NCBI RefSeq assembly: GCF_014898815.1
Contig: NW_026515523.1
Span: forward strand, 62,001 to 126,000
Length of the DNA: 64,000 nt
Reading direction: 5' to 3'
Origin: Panonychus citri
Lineage: Eukaryota; Arthropoda; Arachnida; Trombidiformes; Tetranychidae
Position 1 is the stretch's first letter, and each line of letters opens with the position of its first letter. A program made the position numbers and the translations under genes. Below the pieces are notes generated by a model that searched no databases, was not told the origin of the DNA, and worked only from the letters and a program-made list of their open reading frames with translations. Shown in pieces: positions 25,939-34,647 of the stretch.

Positions 25939-26676
25939 TTAATCTACAAACTTGAATAAGATAAGCTCAAATTTTGGGTAAAGATTGAGCTCAAGATAAA
26001 AGGATTCTATGAGATGTTGAGGTACCAAAAAATAGAGCGGAAAATACTACAGTAGCGAAAAATAGTACGAACAAAATCTGAATAGCCGTTCATGAGAAAT
26101 TCTGACTCAAAGATTTTTGTGTACGCAAGCGCAGTTAAGCTTTTTTACAGCGCGTATTTCAAAAAGAAAGAGAAAGAAAGAGAAAGAAGAAAAAGAGAGG
26201 AGAAAGAAAAAGAAAAAGAGAAAGGGACGAGAAAGAAAGAAAGAAAGAAAGAAAGAGAAAGAAGAGAAAGAGATGAAAAAGAGACAAAGAGACGAGAAAG
26301 AAAAAAAGAGGAGAAAGAGAGAGATAAAGAGAAAGAGACGAGAAAGAAAGAGAAAGAAAGAGAAAGAAAGAGAAAGAAGAAAAAGAGAGGAGAAAGATAA
26401 AGAAAGAGAAAAAGAGAAAGAGACGAGAAAGAAATAGAAAGAAGAGAAAGAGATGAAAAAGAGACAAAGAGACGAGAAAGAAAAAGAAAAAGAGATGAAA
26501 AAGAAAGAGAAAAAGAGAAAGAGACGAGAAAGAAAGAGAAAAAGAAAAAGAGAGTAGTGAGAAAGTTTAGAGTTAGTTTTGAATTTTTCTATTAAAAAAC
26601 GATTCCCATTTCAACAAACCACGGGTCTGGCAAACAACCTTAAAAAAACTTTCGTAAGAAAGTTTTTTCCCGCTTG
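25939..26676. repeat. Left copy of a 0.74-kb repeat with purine-rich core, inverse to 41,821-42,592
   Basis: From CTTAATCTACAAAC through GAGCGGAAAATACTACAG and the purine-rich GAGAAAGA tract (26,161-26,552) to the end at CCCGCTTG, this block is matched in reverse complement at 41,821-42,592 with only small indels, mostly in the purine tract. The match stops abruptly at both ends. It lies wholly inside the 25,287-27,645 TIR element, between its two coding parts. Confidence 0.9.
26161..26552 (+). repeat. About 390-bp purine-rich (GAGAAA)n tract
   Basis: Almost pure A/G on the plus strand, built from GAGAAA and GAAA units, with C or T mostly in GACGAG and GATGAAA interruptions. The K/E/R-rich open frames on the plus strand and F/L/S-rich frame on the minus strand are products of this composition, not genes. 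Confidence 0.9.
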
Positions 26677-26717
26677 TCTTAATTACTGTATTCCATCATC
26701 ATCATCATTTATTCATC

Positions 26718-27322
26718 ATGTCGCTTTTTTATGATTTAGTGGAAGCTAAAGTTATTCTTGCTTCAGTTGAAATCACCAACCCTGAAGAAAAAAAATTCAT
26801 TGAAGATTTTCTTGAGAGAGTCACCAGACTGATATCAGACCAGGAGGATCAGAAATTGATCTGGGTCAATCTGCTTCATCATCATCATCATCATCATCTG
26901 ACATCTCTCTTCCATCTCTTTCATCATCTCCATCATCATGTGAAAAGTTCGATGCCATAGTGAATTCACTGGATTCAATGAGTGAAGTGATAAAGACTCT
27001 GGTCGAGGATAACAAGGTTATCAATCGCAAATTAAACTTAATCATTGATGTGACCGAGTACAATGGTGAGTCACTCGAGGGAACTCTCGATAATAGTGAG
27101 GATATTATAAGACGACAAAGAAAAGTTCACCTCAACATCGTTGAATTTCTCAGAAATATTTCTGAAGATTTGGCTCAAGCGATCAACCAGGAGGGACAAA
27201 TCATTGTGCATCAATTGGATTTTGAAGTAAAAAAGGTGATTGAAAAGATGTCTGTGTTTGATCGGGCAAACGATTTCATCATAAAGAAATTAGGCCGGTT
27301 TGTTGGCCACCCCAATATTTAA
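26718..27322 (+). CDS. Unknown protein inside the TIR element, split over two frames
   Basis: Frame 1 (ATG 26,718 to 26,960) starts MSLFYDLVEAKV and is acidic and helical until it runs into a His run from the CAT repeat at 26,876-26,897. In another frame the same CAT repeat encodes Ser, and that frame stays open from 26,816 to the stop at 27,320-27,322, with a charged, probably coiled-coil C-terminal region (VIKTLVEDNKVINRKLNLII ... ISEDLAQAI). Non-repetitive, protein-like sequence on either side suggests one original gene of about 200 residues with a single-base shift between 26,816 and 26,960. I recognise no family. It may be a structural or accessory protein of the element, or a degenerate passenger. 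Confidence 0.5.
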
Positions 27323-27651
27323 TTGTAAAGAGTTGGTACCTTTTTTGCAAAATTCAATTAAATTAACATTAGTTTGCATTTGCAAACATTCGCAAAATTT
27401 GTTATTAGTTTGCAACTTGCAAATAAACAATTTAATTAAGCATTTTTAACAATAATAAATAAAAATAATCATTTAAAAACAATTAGCAAAAAAAGAGCAA
27501 AAAAATTATTCATGGGGTGAGAAAGAGAGACAATTGGTTGCAACCATTTTTAACTTCTGGAAGTGGTGGCTAGTGCTTTCCGGTTTGTTTTACTAAGTGG
27601 CTCTGAAAACCGGAAGCGGGAGCACTAGCCCCTTTTTTAACTACTCATCTT

Positions 27652-27954
27652 AGTAGGGGAAAATGTGTATCTCCAACCCATACCCCATCTCCACTCCACT
27701 GCAATTTCTACCCCAGTCCCAAAAATCCCACTGTCATTTCCACTCCAGGTTAAAGGTTAACATTGAAAAAATTTTTCTTCAATTTTTTGAATTAAAATGG
27801 CGGCAAATTTTTTTTTAAAGTTTATTTAACCCAGAAAACTCGTTTTCTGAGTAGTTTTTTAATCTCTATCAAATGCTTATAATTGGATAGAGATTAAATG
27901 TACTCTATTTTTATGTTTTGCTGAATATATAAAAGAAAGAATTTAATTAATTAA
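27652..27954. other. Junction between the TIR element and the RT ORF
   Basis: This 300-bp stretch has no gene. It includes a G-poor/C-rich segment with CCC-ending words (27,660-27,745) and an 11-bp perfect stem (TAATCTCTATC / GATAGAGATTA) at about 27,868-27,900, downstream of the RT stop on the minus strand. Confidence 0.5.
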
Positions 27955-29550
27955 TTAAAGTAACAGGTCGTCAGCATATGCAATCAATTTATGATTATGT
28001 TGATTAAAAGTTTTTAACGTTTCATCTATTGCTATACAGAATAAAATTGGTGATAAACTTGTACCTTGTAGAAGGCAATCTGGTTCATTAATCAACTCAA
28101 ATTTATAATTGTTATACATTCTTGTTTTTCTATTGCTGAAAAATTCGTAGATTAATTTGCAAGTTGGTTCATCAATTATTCTAGAAATCTTGTCAATAAC
28201 CTGATCAATCTTAACATTATCGAATGCCTTTTCGATATCTAGTTTAGTAACAGTATCAAAATCTTTCATGAGCTCAATGGTGGTAAAGACCATTTTAATT
28301 CTTTCCCTTCCTTTAATGAAAGCAAATTGTAGTTCAAGATCAATTAAATCAACGATTTTATCATTTATTCTATTTGTTAGAGTTCTGTCAATCAATTTCA
28401 TTAAATAAGATTGTGATCTTACGATACGAGTTTTACCGTTTGCCTTAGGTATCAACGTTCCTCCACTAACTTTTAGCAACTCAGGTATTCTACATTCAAG
28501 AAAAATTTGCTCAATTACCTTAATTATTACCTCTATGTTAATCTTTTTGAAAATCTCCAACGTCGATGGAGTAAACGGGTCTGCATGTGTTGATGAACAA
28601 ATAAACTTTGTTTTCTTTATATAATTGATCTCTTTCTGTGTTAGAAAATTTTGATAAATGAAGTAGATGTTGTTATCTAAATTCTTTTGAAAGTTTTGAA
28701 TTTTAAGCTTTGGTGTCTCTAGGAATTGCTCTAATCTCTGGACATTAAGGTCTTTCATTTGCCAAAATGTTGAGATGTCATCGATTTTCTTATAGTATTT
28801 CAAAGGAGTAATTTTCTTAACTTGCTTTCTACCCACTAACGGGGCTATCAGAATTCTTCTAGTTGTAGAATTGATGTTATAAAATTCGATTTTTCCGAAG
28901 AAGGTTGACCATTGGCTTGGATTTTCATAATAGTAAGGTACCTTTTCCAGAAAACACTTTATAATTTTATGGTCACTAATAGTTGAATTAGATAAAGTGT
29001 ACTTCCCTTCACTTCTAAAGTTCTTCAAAACTATGTCGATGCTAGAATCTTTACCGTTTGTGTTGTTTCTGGTGACTTCGTTGTTGATGACACTCTCATA
29101 TCCATATCTTTCAAGAAGATCAGTCAAACCGTAATCCTTGTTCTTCCTTGGGTTGTTCATCCATATTCTACTTTCCATATTTATATCGCCCATTATTATA
29201 GTTGGTTTGATTTTTAACAGGTCGATTATCGTTTTTAAATCATTGATAATTGGAAAGTTGTTCGGGTTTCTGTATATGAGCACTAACCACAAATAACCAT
29301 GTTCATTTTTAATCAGTGACACAATTATATTTTGGTAACAGTAGAAATTTCTAACCAGTTTCCATTTAATTGGTAAATGGTAAGCGATTTGTTCATTTTG
29401 GTACACCCTTTGTTGATCAACAAGGACATTGTCTGGACACTCAGTTATAATTGTTATATAGTAATTATCTTGTTGAGACTTATTAATCACTTTAAGACAA
29501 TTGACAATAGATTTTCTGATGTTCACAATTTTAAAAAATATGGAATTCAT
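27955..29550 (-). CDS. Endonuclease-reverse transcriptase of a LINE-type element, truncated after the YADD motif
   Basis: The 531-residue ORF has an APE-like endonuclease in its first half: an ITEC motif (about residue 36), the metal-binding/catalytic GDINMES (about 121) and the terminal SSIDIVLKN plus SDHKII (about 169-195). The RT follows: LIPKANGKTRIVRSQSYLMKLIDR (about 366-390), FAFIKGR (about 414), the first catalytic Asp in TKLDIEKAFDNVKID, LLQGTSLSPILF, and finally AYADD. The stop comes three residues after YADD, so the rest of the palm, the thumb and any RNase H are missing. This order is typical of non-LTR retrotransposon ORF2. It is transcribed away from the gag-like genes at 29,681 onward, with 130 bp between their starts. 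It would lack activity unless a missing exon restores the end. Confidence 0.85.
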   Translation of the reverse strand: MNSIFFKIVNIRKSIVNCLKVINKSQQDNYYITIITECPDNVLVDQQRVYQNEQIAYHLPIKWKLVRNFYCYQNIIVSLIKNEHGYLWLVLIYRNPNNFPIINDLKTIIDLLKIKPTIIMGDINMESRIWMNNPRKNKDYGLTDLLERYGYESVINNEVTRNNTNGKDSSIDIVLKNFRSEGKYTLSNSTISDHKIIKCFLEKVPYYYENPSQWSTFFGKIEFYNINSTTRRILIAPLVGRKQVKKITPLKYYKKIDDISTFWQMKDLNVQRLEQFLETPKLKIQNFQKNLDNNIYFIYQNFLTQKEINYIKKTKFICSSTHADPFTPSTLEIFKKINIEVIIKVIEQIFLECRIPELLKVSGGTLIPKANGKTRIVRSQSYLMKLIDRTLTNRINDKIVDLIDLELQFAFIKGRERIKMVFTTIELMKDFDTVTKLDIEKAFDNVKIDQVIDKISRIIDEPTCKLIYEFFSNRKTRMYNNYKFELINEPDCLLQGTSLSPILFCIAIDETLKTFNQHNHKLIAYADDLLL

Positions 29551-29680
29551 TGTTTAGTCTTTGGTTAACTAATCTTTACTAGAGTTTATTTAGACTAATT
29601 GTTGTTGATAGATGGCGTTGTTTGCCTGTTTAATCTAAACAGAATTGTCAGATGATTGTAACTTCACGAATTAGTATAAA

Positions 29681-30899
29681 ATGGCTCCTAAGAGGAAACG
29701 GTCGATTGTTGGTGAAAGTACCAATTTAACCACTATTGTTGAGGAAAGTGTTAATAATGAGATTGGTTTTGATTCTTCAATTGAGAATTGTATCTCATTA
29801 GTTGATAAATTCTATAAAAAGGATCAAGATTATACACAATTTGATAATATTTCATCTTGTCTAGGACAAGATTTTGATCCTTTGGTTAGTAATTTAAATG
29901 AAGCTTTCAATGATGATACAAGTCTTTTGTTTTTTAGTGATGAAGTTCGTTTACTTATTAACGATTTTCTTGTAAATGTTGGTTTGTGGAAGGACCAAAA
30001 TAATGTGGCCGATAAAGTGACTAACCAGGTTACCAGTGATCTTTTGCCTATGGACGTCGTAAGAAATAAATACGAGCAAGATGCTGTTTTTCTTCGCTAT
30101 AATGTAACCGTTACTCCAAGAGGTCTAGATGTTAGTAACTTAATAGTTGCCCCGGTGATCTTGATAAATTCTCCTGGTAATGAGGACATTCTTTCTTTAC
30201 GAGCTAACTTTGAAAATTTTATGATGACTTGTCCTTCGCTTGTTCGTCTTTATACGAGCGTTCGCATTGGAAGATTCTGTTTAAAAGTTCATTGTTTAAG
30301 TATCAAGGATCGATTAACTCTTTTCAACGAACTCAAAGTATGTCAAGATTTTTCGGTGAAGATTCCATCACTTCATGACCCTTTCATCGTTATTGAGGAT
30401 GTTTTTTTTCAGTAAATTATCTTCAGATGATACTAAGTTACTTGATGAGTGGGTTAAAATGCTCTATGAATGGAACAATTGGAAAAAGGATTCAAAGGTG
30501 ATTTGGAAGGTTTTTCATAAGCAGAGGAATGGTTGCTATCGGATTATTTTGCAAGTTGATTCAATTATCAGGAGTTCCATTGATAAGGATGGTGAGATCT
30601 TCACTATTCAAGGGAAAAAGAAATTTAAGGACCATTTCTATTTATCGCTTTGTGGTAATTGCTCTCGTTTTGGTCACATCAAGGACAAATGTAAGAAACT
30701 CGTCAGATGTGGTTACTGTACGAAAGTTCATCTATCTTCAGTGTGTCCAAATATTCGTAACCCCGAAAACCATGTTTGTCTTAATTGTAATGAAAAAGGT
30801 TCGAACGTATTTTCTTATGATTGTAAGGTTTTCCTTAACATTTTAAGTGGTGAACTTGAACGTATCAACCATACATATACAAAGGTATATCTTGATTAG
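29681..30899 (+). CDS. Gag-like zinc-knuckle protein 1 (frameshift at a T8 run)
   Basis: The first frame (ATG 29,681; start KRKR-rich) encodes 244 residues, ending at 30,415. An overlapping frame picks up immediately and runs to 30,899. The change coincides with a run of eight T at 30,402-30,409, so a one-base indel, sequencing error or slippage would explain it. The C-terminal part carries three consecutive zinc knuckles (CGNCSRFGHIKDKC, CGYC...H...C, and CLNC...C with the His lost) and ends in an amphipathic tail like that of the next gene. Such triple CCHC arrays are typical of ORF1/Gag proteins of insect LINEs, where they bind the element RNA. First of four tandem plus-strand ORFs, head to head with the EN-RT ORF. 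Confidence 0.75.
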
Positions 30900-31145
30900 T
30901 TTCTTAATACTCAAGCTTTTTTCCTTGATCAAAAGGTTTTTTTAATGCTGAGTTAATTTTTGTAATTTGATAATTTTAAAAGAAAATATTAAAGTAATTT
31001 TGATGTTCGCGCTTCCAGAGTGTGGCACCACTAGAAAAATTTTTCTTTGCTTCTCTTTGTTCCCTGATTGTTATTGTTTCTTTGTTTATGTTTTTTGATG
31101 TTGTTTTTTTTTAGGTGAAACAAATTGTCTTTTTATTACTTGATT

Positions 31146-32081
31146 ATGTTGGCTGACATTGTTAAATCCCTTTCACTTTCTGATGAAGATTTTATTTCCG
31201 ATCTAGAGCGTTGGTTAAGTGTCTCAGATAGTTTAAAGATAAATGATTTTGAGCGCAAGGAGCGTGAATTGGTGCTTAAGTTCAATAACCGTCTAAATGA
31301 AATACTTCATGAGATTGCCAAAGGTAATAGTGTTAATATGGTGTTCACAATGAAAAATACCAATGAAAGACAATGGATACTCTTGGCAAAGGTGAGGACC
31401 ATTGAAGTAATCGGGCGTCAACACATATTAAGTTTTATCGAGAGTAATCTGCCGGATCGTGATAGGATTTATTCAATTAGTGGTGGTCATAGTTGTGTTA
31501 AGCTTGGTTTTATAACCCAAGTTGAAAGATTTAAATATTATGAGATCGTTAAAAATCATGATCTAATTTCTTTTTCGATACCAAAGCTGATGGATCCCAA
31601 TGTGAAAGTTTATCTTCCTTACTTAACAGATGCTTCAAAGGATGAACTCAAAGGCAAATTGGTTGAACAAAATTCTTGGTTTAATCTTAAGTCAGTTGAT
31701 TGTATAATTCGCAGATCATTTGACTCCATCATATTAATGACAATCTCCTCAGCCACGCGGACTTTATTGGATTCGAAAAGAGTGTTAAATCTGGATGGAA
31801 AGACGCTTAATATCTATGACAATTTTAATATAAAGTTTTGTACGAATTGCTGTTCTTATGGTCACATTTCGTATAATTGTAAATTGCATTCAAGGTGCTC
31901 AAAATGTTCATCAACTTCTCATTCAAGAACCGATTGTTCTGTTTCATCAATCAATTGTATTTTATGTAATTCTTCTTATCATATAGCTGGCAGCTATAAT
32001 TGTATCGTATTTAAGGAAAGATTAGCTGAGAAGTTAAATCAAATTAACTATGATTACCAGACAATTTTCCTAAAAAAGTAA
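31146..32081 (+). CDS. Gag-like zinc-knuckle protein 2
   Basis: Intact ORF of 311 residues from the ATG at 31,146 (the upstream TTG in frame is ignored). The N-terminal two thirds are helical and charged. The C-terminus has three knuckles: CTNCCSYGHISYNC, CSKCSSTSHSRTDC and CILCNSSYHIAGSYNC. It ends with a FKERLAEKLNQINYDYQTIFL tail like protein 1 (FLNILSGELERINHTYTKVYL), so the two are paralogues. A strong acceptor-like TTTTTTTTTAG lies just upstream (about 31,104-31,114), and AATAAA is found at 32,147-32,152 after the stop. Likely ORF1 of a LINE or a domesticated descendant. It has no RT on the same strand next to it. Confidence 0.75.
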   Translation: MLADIVKSLSLSDEDFISDLERWLSVSDSLKINDFERKERELVLKFNNRLNEILHEIAKGNSVNMVFTMKNTNERQWILLAKVRTIEVIGRQHILSFIESNLPDRDRIYSISGGHSCVKLGFITQVERFKYYEIVKNHDLISFSIPKLMDPNVKVYLPYLTDASKDELKGKLVEQNSWFNLKSVDCIIRRSFDSIILMTISSATRTLLDSKRVLNLDGKTLNIYDNFNIKFCTNCCSYGHISYNCKLHSRCSKCSSTSHSRTDCSVSSINCILCNSSYHIAGSYNCIVFKERLAEKLNQINYDYQTIFLKK

Positions 32082-32317
32082 GTTGATTAAGGAAATATCA
32101 AATTGATTCCATTGACTTCGCCGTTTGAATTTACATCAATTAATTCAATAAATTGTAAAGTGTGAATAATAAAATTAGTCTTCTTTTTGAGATTATTTTT
32201 GTCAAATAAATTTTGAATTACGCGCTTTGAACTTATGATTTCAGCCTCAGAGTCATCAATTTGTCTTTCAAAATTTTGACTCAGCAGACATTTTGTTGTT
32301 TTTTGCCTGTTATAAAA

Positions 32318-32755
32318 ATGAGTACCTTTAAGATTTATTTTTATGTCCCAAAATTACTAAATTTTCCCGAAGATGCTTATAAAAGAATGATATGTGATGC
32401 TAGCAATAAGTGTATCAATGACCTGTTGTTTGTAAAAGTAATTCGATTTAATAATTTTATGAGATTCGATTTAACTGTAACTTATAATTTCCGTAAAAGA
32501 ATGGATAATGCCAATATGTATATTGGCTTATTTGACAAAGTTTACCCTTGTTTTGATGTTTTACCCTTTCCAAGTTCAACAATATTAAGTGTTTTTAATA
32601 AAGGAAAAGGTAAATTCAAGAGTTTTATGAGATTACATTGTTTTCATTTTAAAATTTTGGTTGTTGAGATAAACAGTAAAATCAATGTGAGAGAAAGGAG
32701 GTGTGTCTTATATCCAATTTTCAACGGAAATCAGCGATTGGTCGTTAAGTTTTAA
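32318..32755 (+). CDS. Unknown protein 3 of the gag-like cluster
   Basis: ORF of 145 residues starting MSTFKIYFYV at the ATG at 32,318, in an AAAATGAGT context similar to gene 4. It is basic, beta-rich looking, and has no zinc knuckle. Its position, strand and spacing (about 240 bp to each neighbour) make it part of the tandem set, and it may be the N-terminal domain of a gag-like protein without the knuckle exon. The composition (K, R, F and V in non-repetitive order) argues for real coding sequence. Family not recognised. After the stop is a T/C-rich stretch with two copies of a TGTGTCTTGTGCTTAA word (about 32,930-32,975). Confidence 0.55.
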   Translation: MSTFKIYFYVPKLLNFPEDAYKRMICDASNKCINDLLFVKVIRFNNFMRFDLTVTYNFRKRMDNANMYIGLFDKVYPCFDVLPFPSSTILSVFNKGKGKFKSFMRLHCFHFKILVVEINSKINVRERRCVLYPIFNGNQRLVVKF

Positions 32756-33000
32756 GTTTTTCTGTTGTGTTTCACTTTCTTTCCTGTTTCCTGTTTATCT
32801 CTTCCTTTGTCCTCTTCCTATACTTTGAATTTGTTTCAATTGTTTATCTTTTTCTTTCAATTTCATTGAACTCGTGATCAATTTATACTTTTCATCAATT
32901 TATTCTTTAATTTAAAAGTCTTATCAATTTGTGTCTTGTGCTTAATTATACTCAATTTGTGTCTTGTGCTTAACTATAATCAATTTCAACTTAACAAGAA

Positions 33001-33870
33001 TGAGTCTTTTTTACTCAAATGTGAGAGTTTCGTTTGCCGATATGTCCCAATTTAACTTTTGGCGAGTAATTCCAAAATCAACATTTACCGGGAGCATGGA
33101 CAATTTTAAGGATGATTTAATATCCGATGGTGCTTTCGTATCTTCAATTGCTGGTATTAATCATATTCAAGTTTGTGAGGATGATAATGAAATACGGGTA
33201 CCAGTTTACCGTATTTCTAATTCAATATTTGTTCAAGTGTCAAGGAGCAATCTCATAATAGAAGATGTGATTAAGTGTCCGACCAAGGCATTAGAGATCT
33301 GTTGTTACAAACCCGAGACCATAATGAATGGCGAAGAGTTCGGAGATAATTTCGCAGGCTCAATTAATCAACCATCATCCGAGATAATTTTCATCTCATC
33401 AACTGAAACTCAAAATGGAGAATTGTTAATTTACAGTGTGACAGAAAATTTTAGGGATGCTCTGGTTCGAGCAGGTAGGTAATTGTTTTATATTGTTTAA
33501 AGTTACTAATTAAGGAAATTTTTATCTTCTCCTTTCAGGAATGTTCGTGCATTTTAATTCTAAAACTGTTTACTTCTTTGACAACACTGGTTTAATCAAT
33601 TGCGGTTGGTGCAAAAAAAGGATGAGAATTCATCACACATGTACCGATAATCTGACTTGCCGAAGATGTGCCCGAACAGCTCATTTAAACAAGGGATGTC
33701 CACGTCAAAGATTTTGTTCGCAGTGTGGTGAGCCCTCACATGATTGCGATGATATCGGATGTAATAACTTAGTAAATGAGACTCGATTTGGTTTATCCGT
33801 TTTCGACTATCATTATAATTATGTTTATTATGATTTAGTTTGGTTCACGCCTTTCGATACCAATCATTAA
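33001..33870 (+). CDS. Gag-like zinc-knuckle protein 4, with a 64-nt intron
   Basis: Exon 1 runs from the ATG at 33,001 to 33,474. An intron 33,475-33,538 begins GTAGGT and ends CTTTCAG. Exon 2 runs 33,539-33,870 (TAA). Phase is preserved (GCA G|GA), giving about 267 residues. Exon 2 encodes three cysteine clusters: CGWCKKRMRIHHTC, CRRCARTAHLNKGC and CSQCGEPSHDCDDIGC, i.e. zinc knuckles like genes 1 and 2. Without splicing the knuckles are lost at a stop seven bases into the intron. AATAAA lies at 33,944-33,949. An intron in a gag-like gene is not expected of a recently retrotransposed copy and favours a resident, possibly domesticated gene. Function unknown; RNA or single-strand DNA binding is inferred from the knuckles. 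Confidence 0.7.
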
Positions 33871-34090
33871 GAATTTAAGAGAAAATTGTAATTGTTTTCA
33901 TCTCTTTTAATTAGTAACTTCATTAACAGTTTTACAATTTTTCAATAAAGGAATCTAACAATAATTAAGAAGTTAAATGGAAAACATATTGATAATAATT
34001 TACAAATGATTGAAATTTATAATTTTTAACATTGTTCATTTTTTTTAGATGTCGATTTAGTCTGTTTGACCTCAGGTCCAATATATTCGT

Positions 34091-34567
34091 TTAAATTGTA
34101 TGATTTATGTAATATTCATCATAGATTTTATTGTGAATCAAATCCTCACCGAACCAATCAAAATTCGTCAAGTCATCTATGTCCGTAATAAGCTGCCAAT
34201 TTGGAATGGTCATCAGAAAATTCAACTCGATCAGTTTGCTTATTAATAAGCATTGACTGTTGAAGTCACCAACAAATTCAATTAGAAATAGAAAAGTAGT
34301 AAGATCTCCTTTGTCCATTCTAAAAACATTATTCACACTTTCAAAATTAGGAACTGAATTGCTGGGGCCACATAATTTTATCACCATGTATTGATCCCAA
34401 CTCACAAAGTTAAATAAGAAATTATCGCTTTCGAAGAACATCTTGAAGCCAAGAGACCAGCAAGAAGAGTGATGAAACTTCTTCATCAGAGTCATCAGAC
34501 TCTGATGAAGAAGTTTCATCGGCGAGATCCTCATCTCCACCGAGAAGGACATCGAATATGTCATCAA
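34091..34567 (-). CDS. Unknown ORF, possible gene remnant
   Basis: 158-residue open frame. From about residue 39 on (GFKMFFESDNFLFNF...) the sequence looks like ordinary protein, with acidic/aromatic C-terminal residues (NFDWFGEDLIHNKIYDEYY). The first 38 residues are read from a perfect 23-bp hairpin region and are less convincing. On the opposite strand 34,446-34,647 is also open and encodes an acidic-serine stretch followed by DHWIFPMVVDVLMDPL. Only one of the two can easily be real. I recognise no family. Placed between the gag-like cluster and a foldback repeat, it may be a fragment of the same mobile DNA. Confidence 0.35.
   Translation of the reverse strand: MMTYSMSFSVEMRISPMKLLHQSLMTLMKKFHHSSCWSLGFKMFFESDNFLFNFVSWDQYMVIKLCGPSNSVPNFESVNNVFRMDKGDLTTFLFLIEFVGDFNSQCLLISKLIELNFLMTIPNWQLITDIDDLTNFDWFGEDLIHNKIYDEYYINHTI
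34471..34520. repeat. Perfect 23-bp stem, 4-nt loop inverted repeat
   Basis: GATGAAACTTCTTCATCAGA... (34,471-34,493) is exactly reverse-complemented at 34,498-34,520 around the loop ATCA. It is long and perfect enough to extrude or to fold in RNA. Confidence 0.85.
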
Positions 34568-34647
34568 CTATCATTGATCATTGGATCTTCCCTATGGTTG
34601 TTGACGTATTGATGGACCCTTTGAGATCTGGCGATGAGTGGAAATGA

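Larger units (their letters stand above)
25287..27645. mobile_element. 2.36-kb TIR element with Polinton-type ends
   Basis: Perfectly placed direct repeats CATCTT (25,281-25,286 and 27,646-27,651) flank an element that begins AGTAGTTAAAAAAGG and ends CCTTTTTTAACTACT. The terminal inverted repeats are about 117 bp (25,287-25,403 and 27,529-27,645) and differ at only a few positions. Six-bp target duplications with 5'-AG...CT-3' ends and long TIRs are known hallmarks of Polinton/Maverick elements, but those are normally 10-40 kb and encode pPolB and an integrase, which are absent here. Contents: a TBP-like small ORF (25,552-25,731), a 738-bp repeat with a purine-rich tract (25,939-26,676) and a small coding region (26,718-27,322). 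I infer a non-autonomous or satellite relative of a larger TIR element. A different DNA-transposon family with 6-bp target duplications is possible. Confidence 0.8.

Noticed and set aside
26092..26467. K/E/R-rich (plus) and F/L/S-rich (minus) open frames of about 100 residues
   Set aside because: They are translations of the GAGAAA purine tract and have no non-repetitive protein content. The same holds for 42,040-42,436.
30338..30412. An intron (GTATGT ... TTTTTTTTCAG) to explain the frame change in gag-like gene 1
   Set aside because: The donor GTATGT and the alternative GTGAAG are both in phase 0, so exon 2 would begin with the stop TAA. No donor in the needed phase was found.
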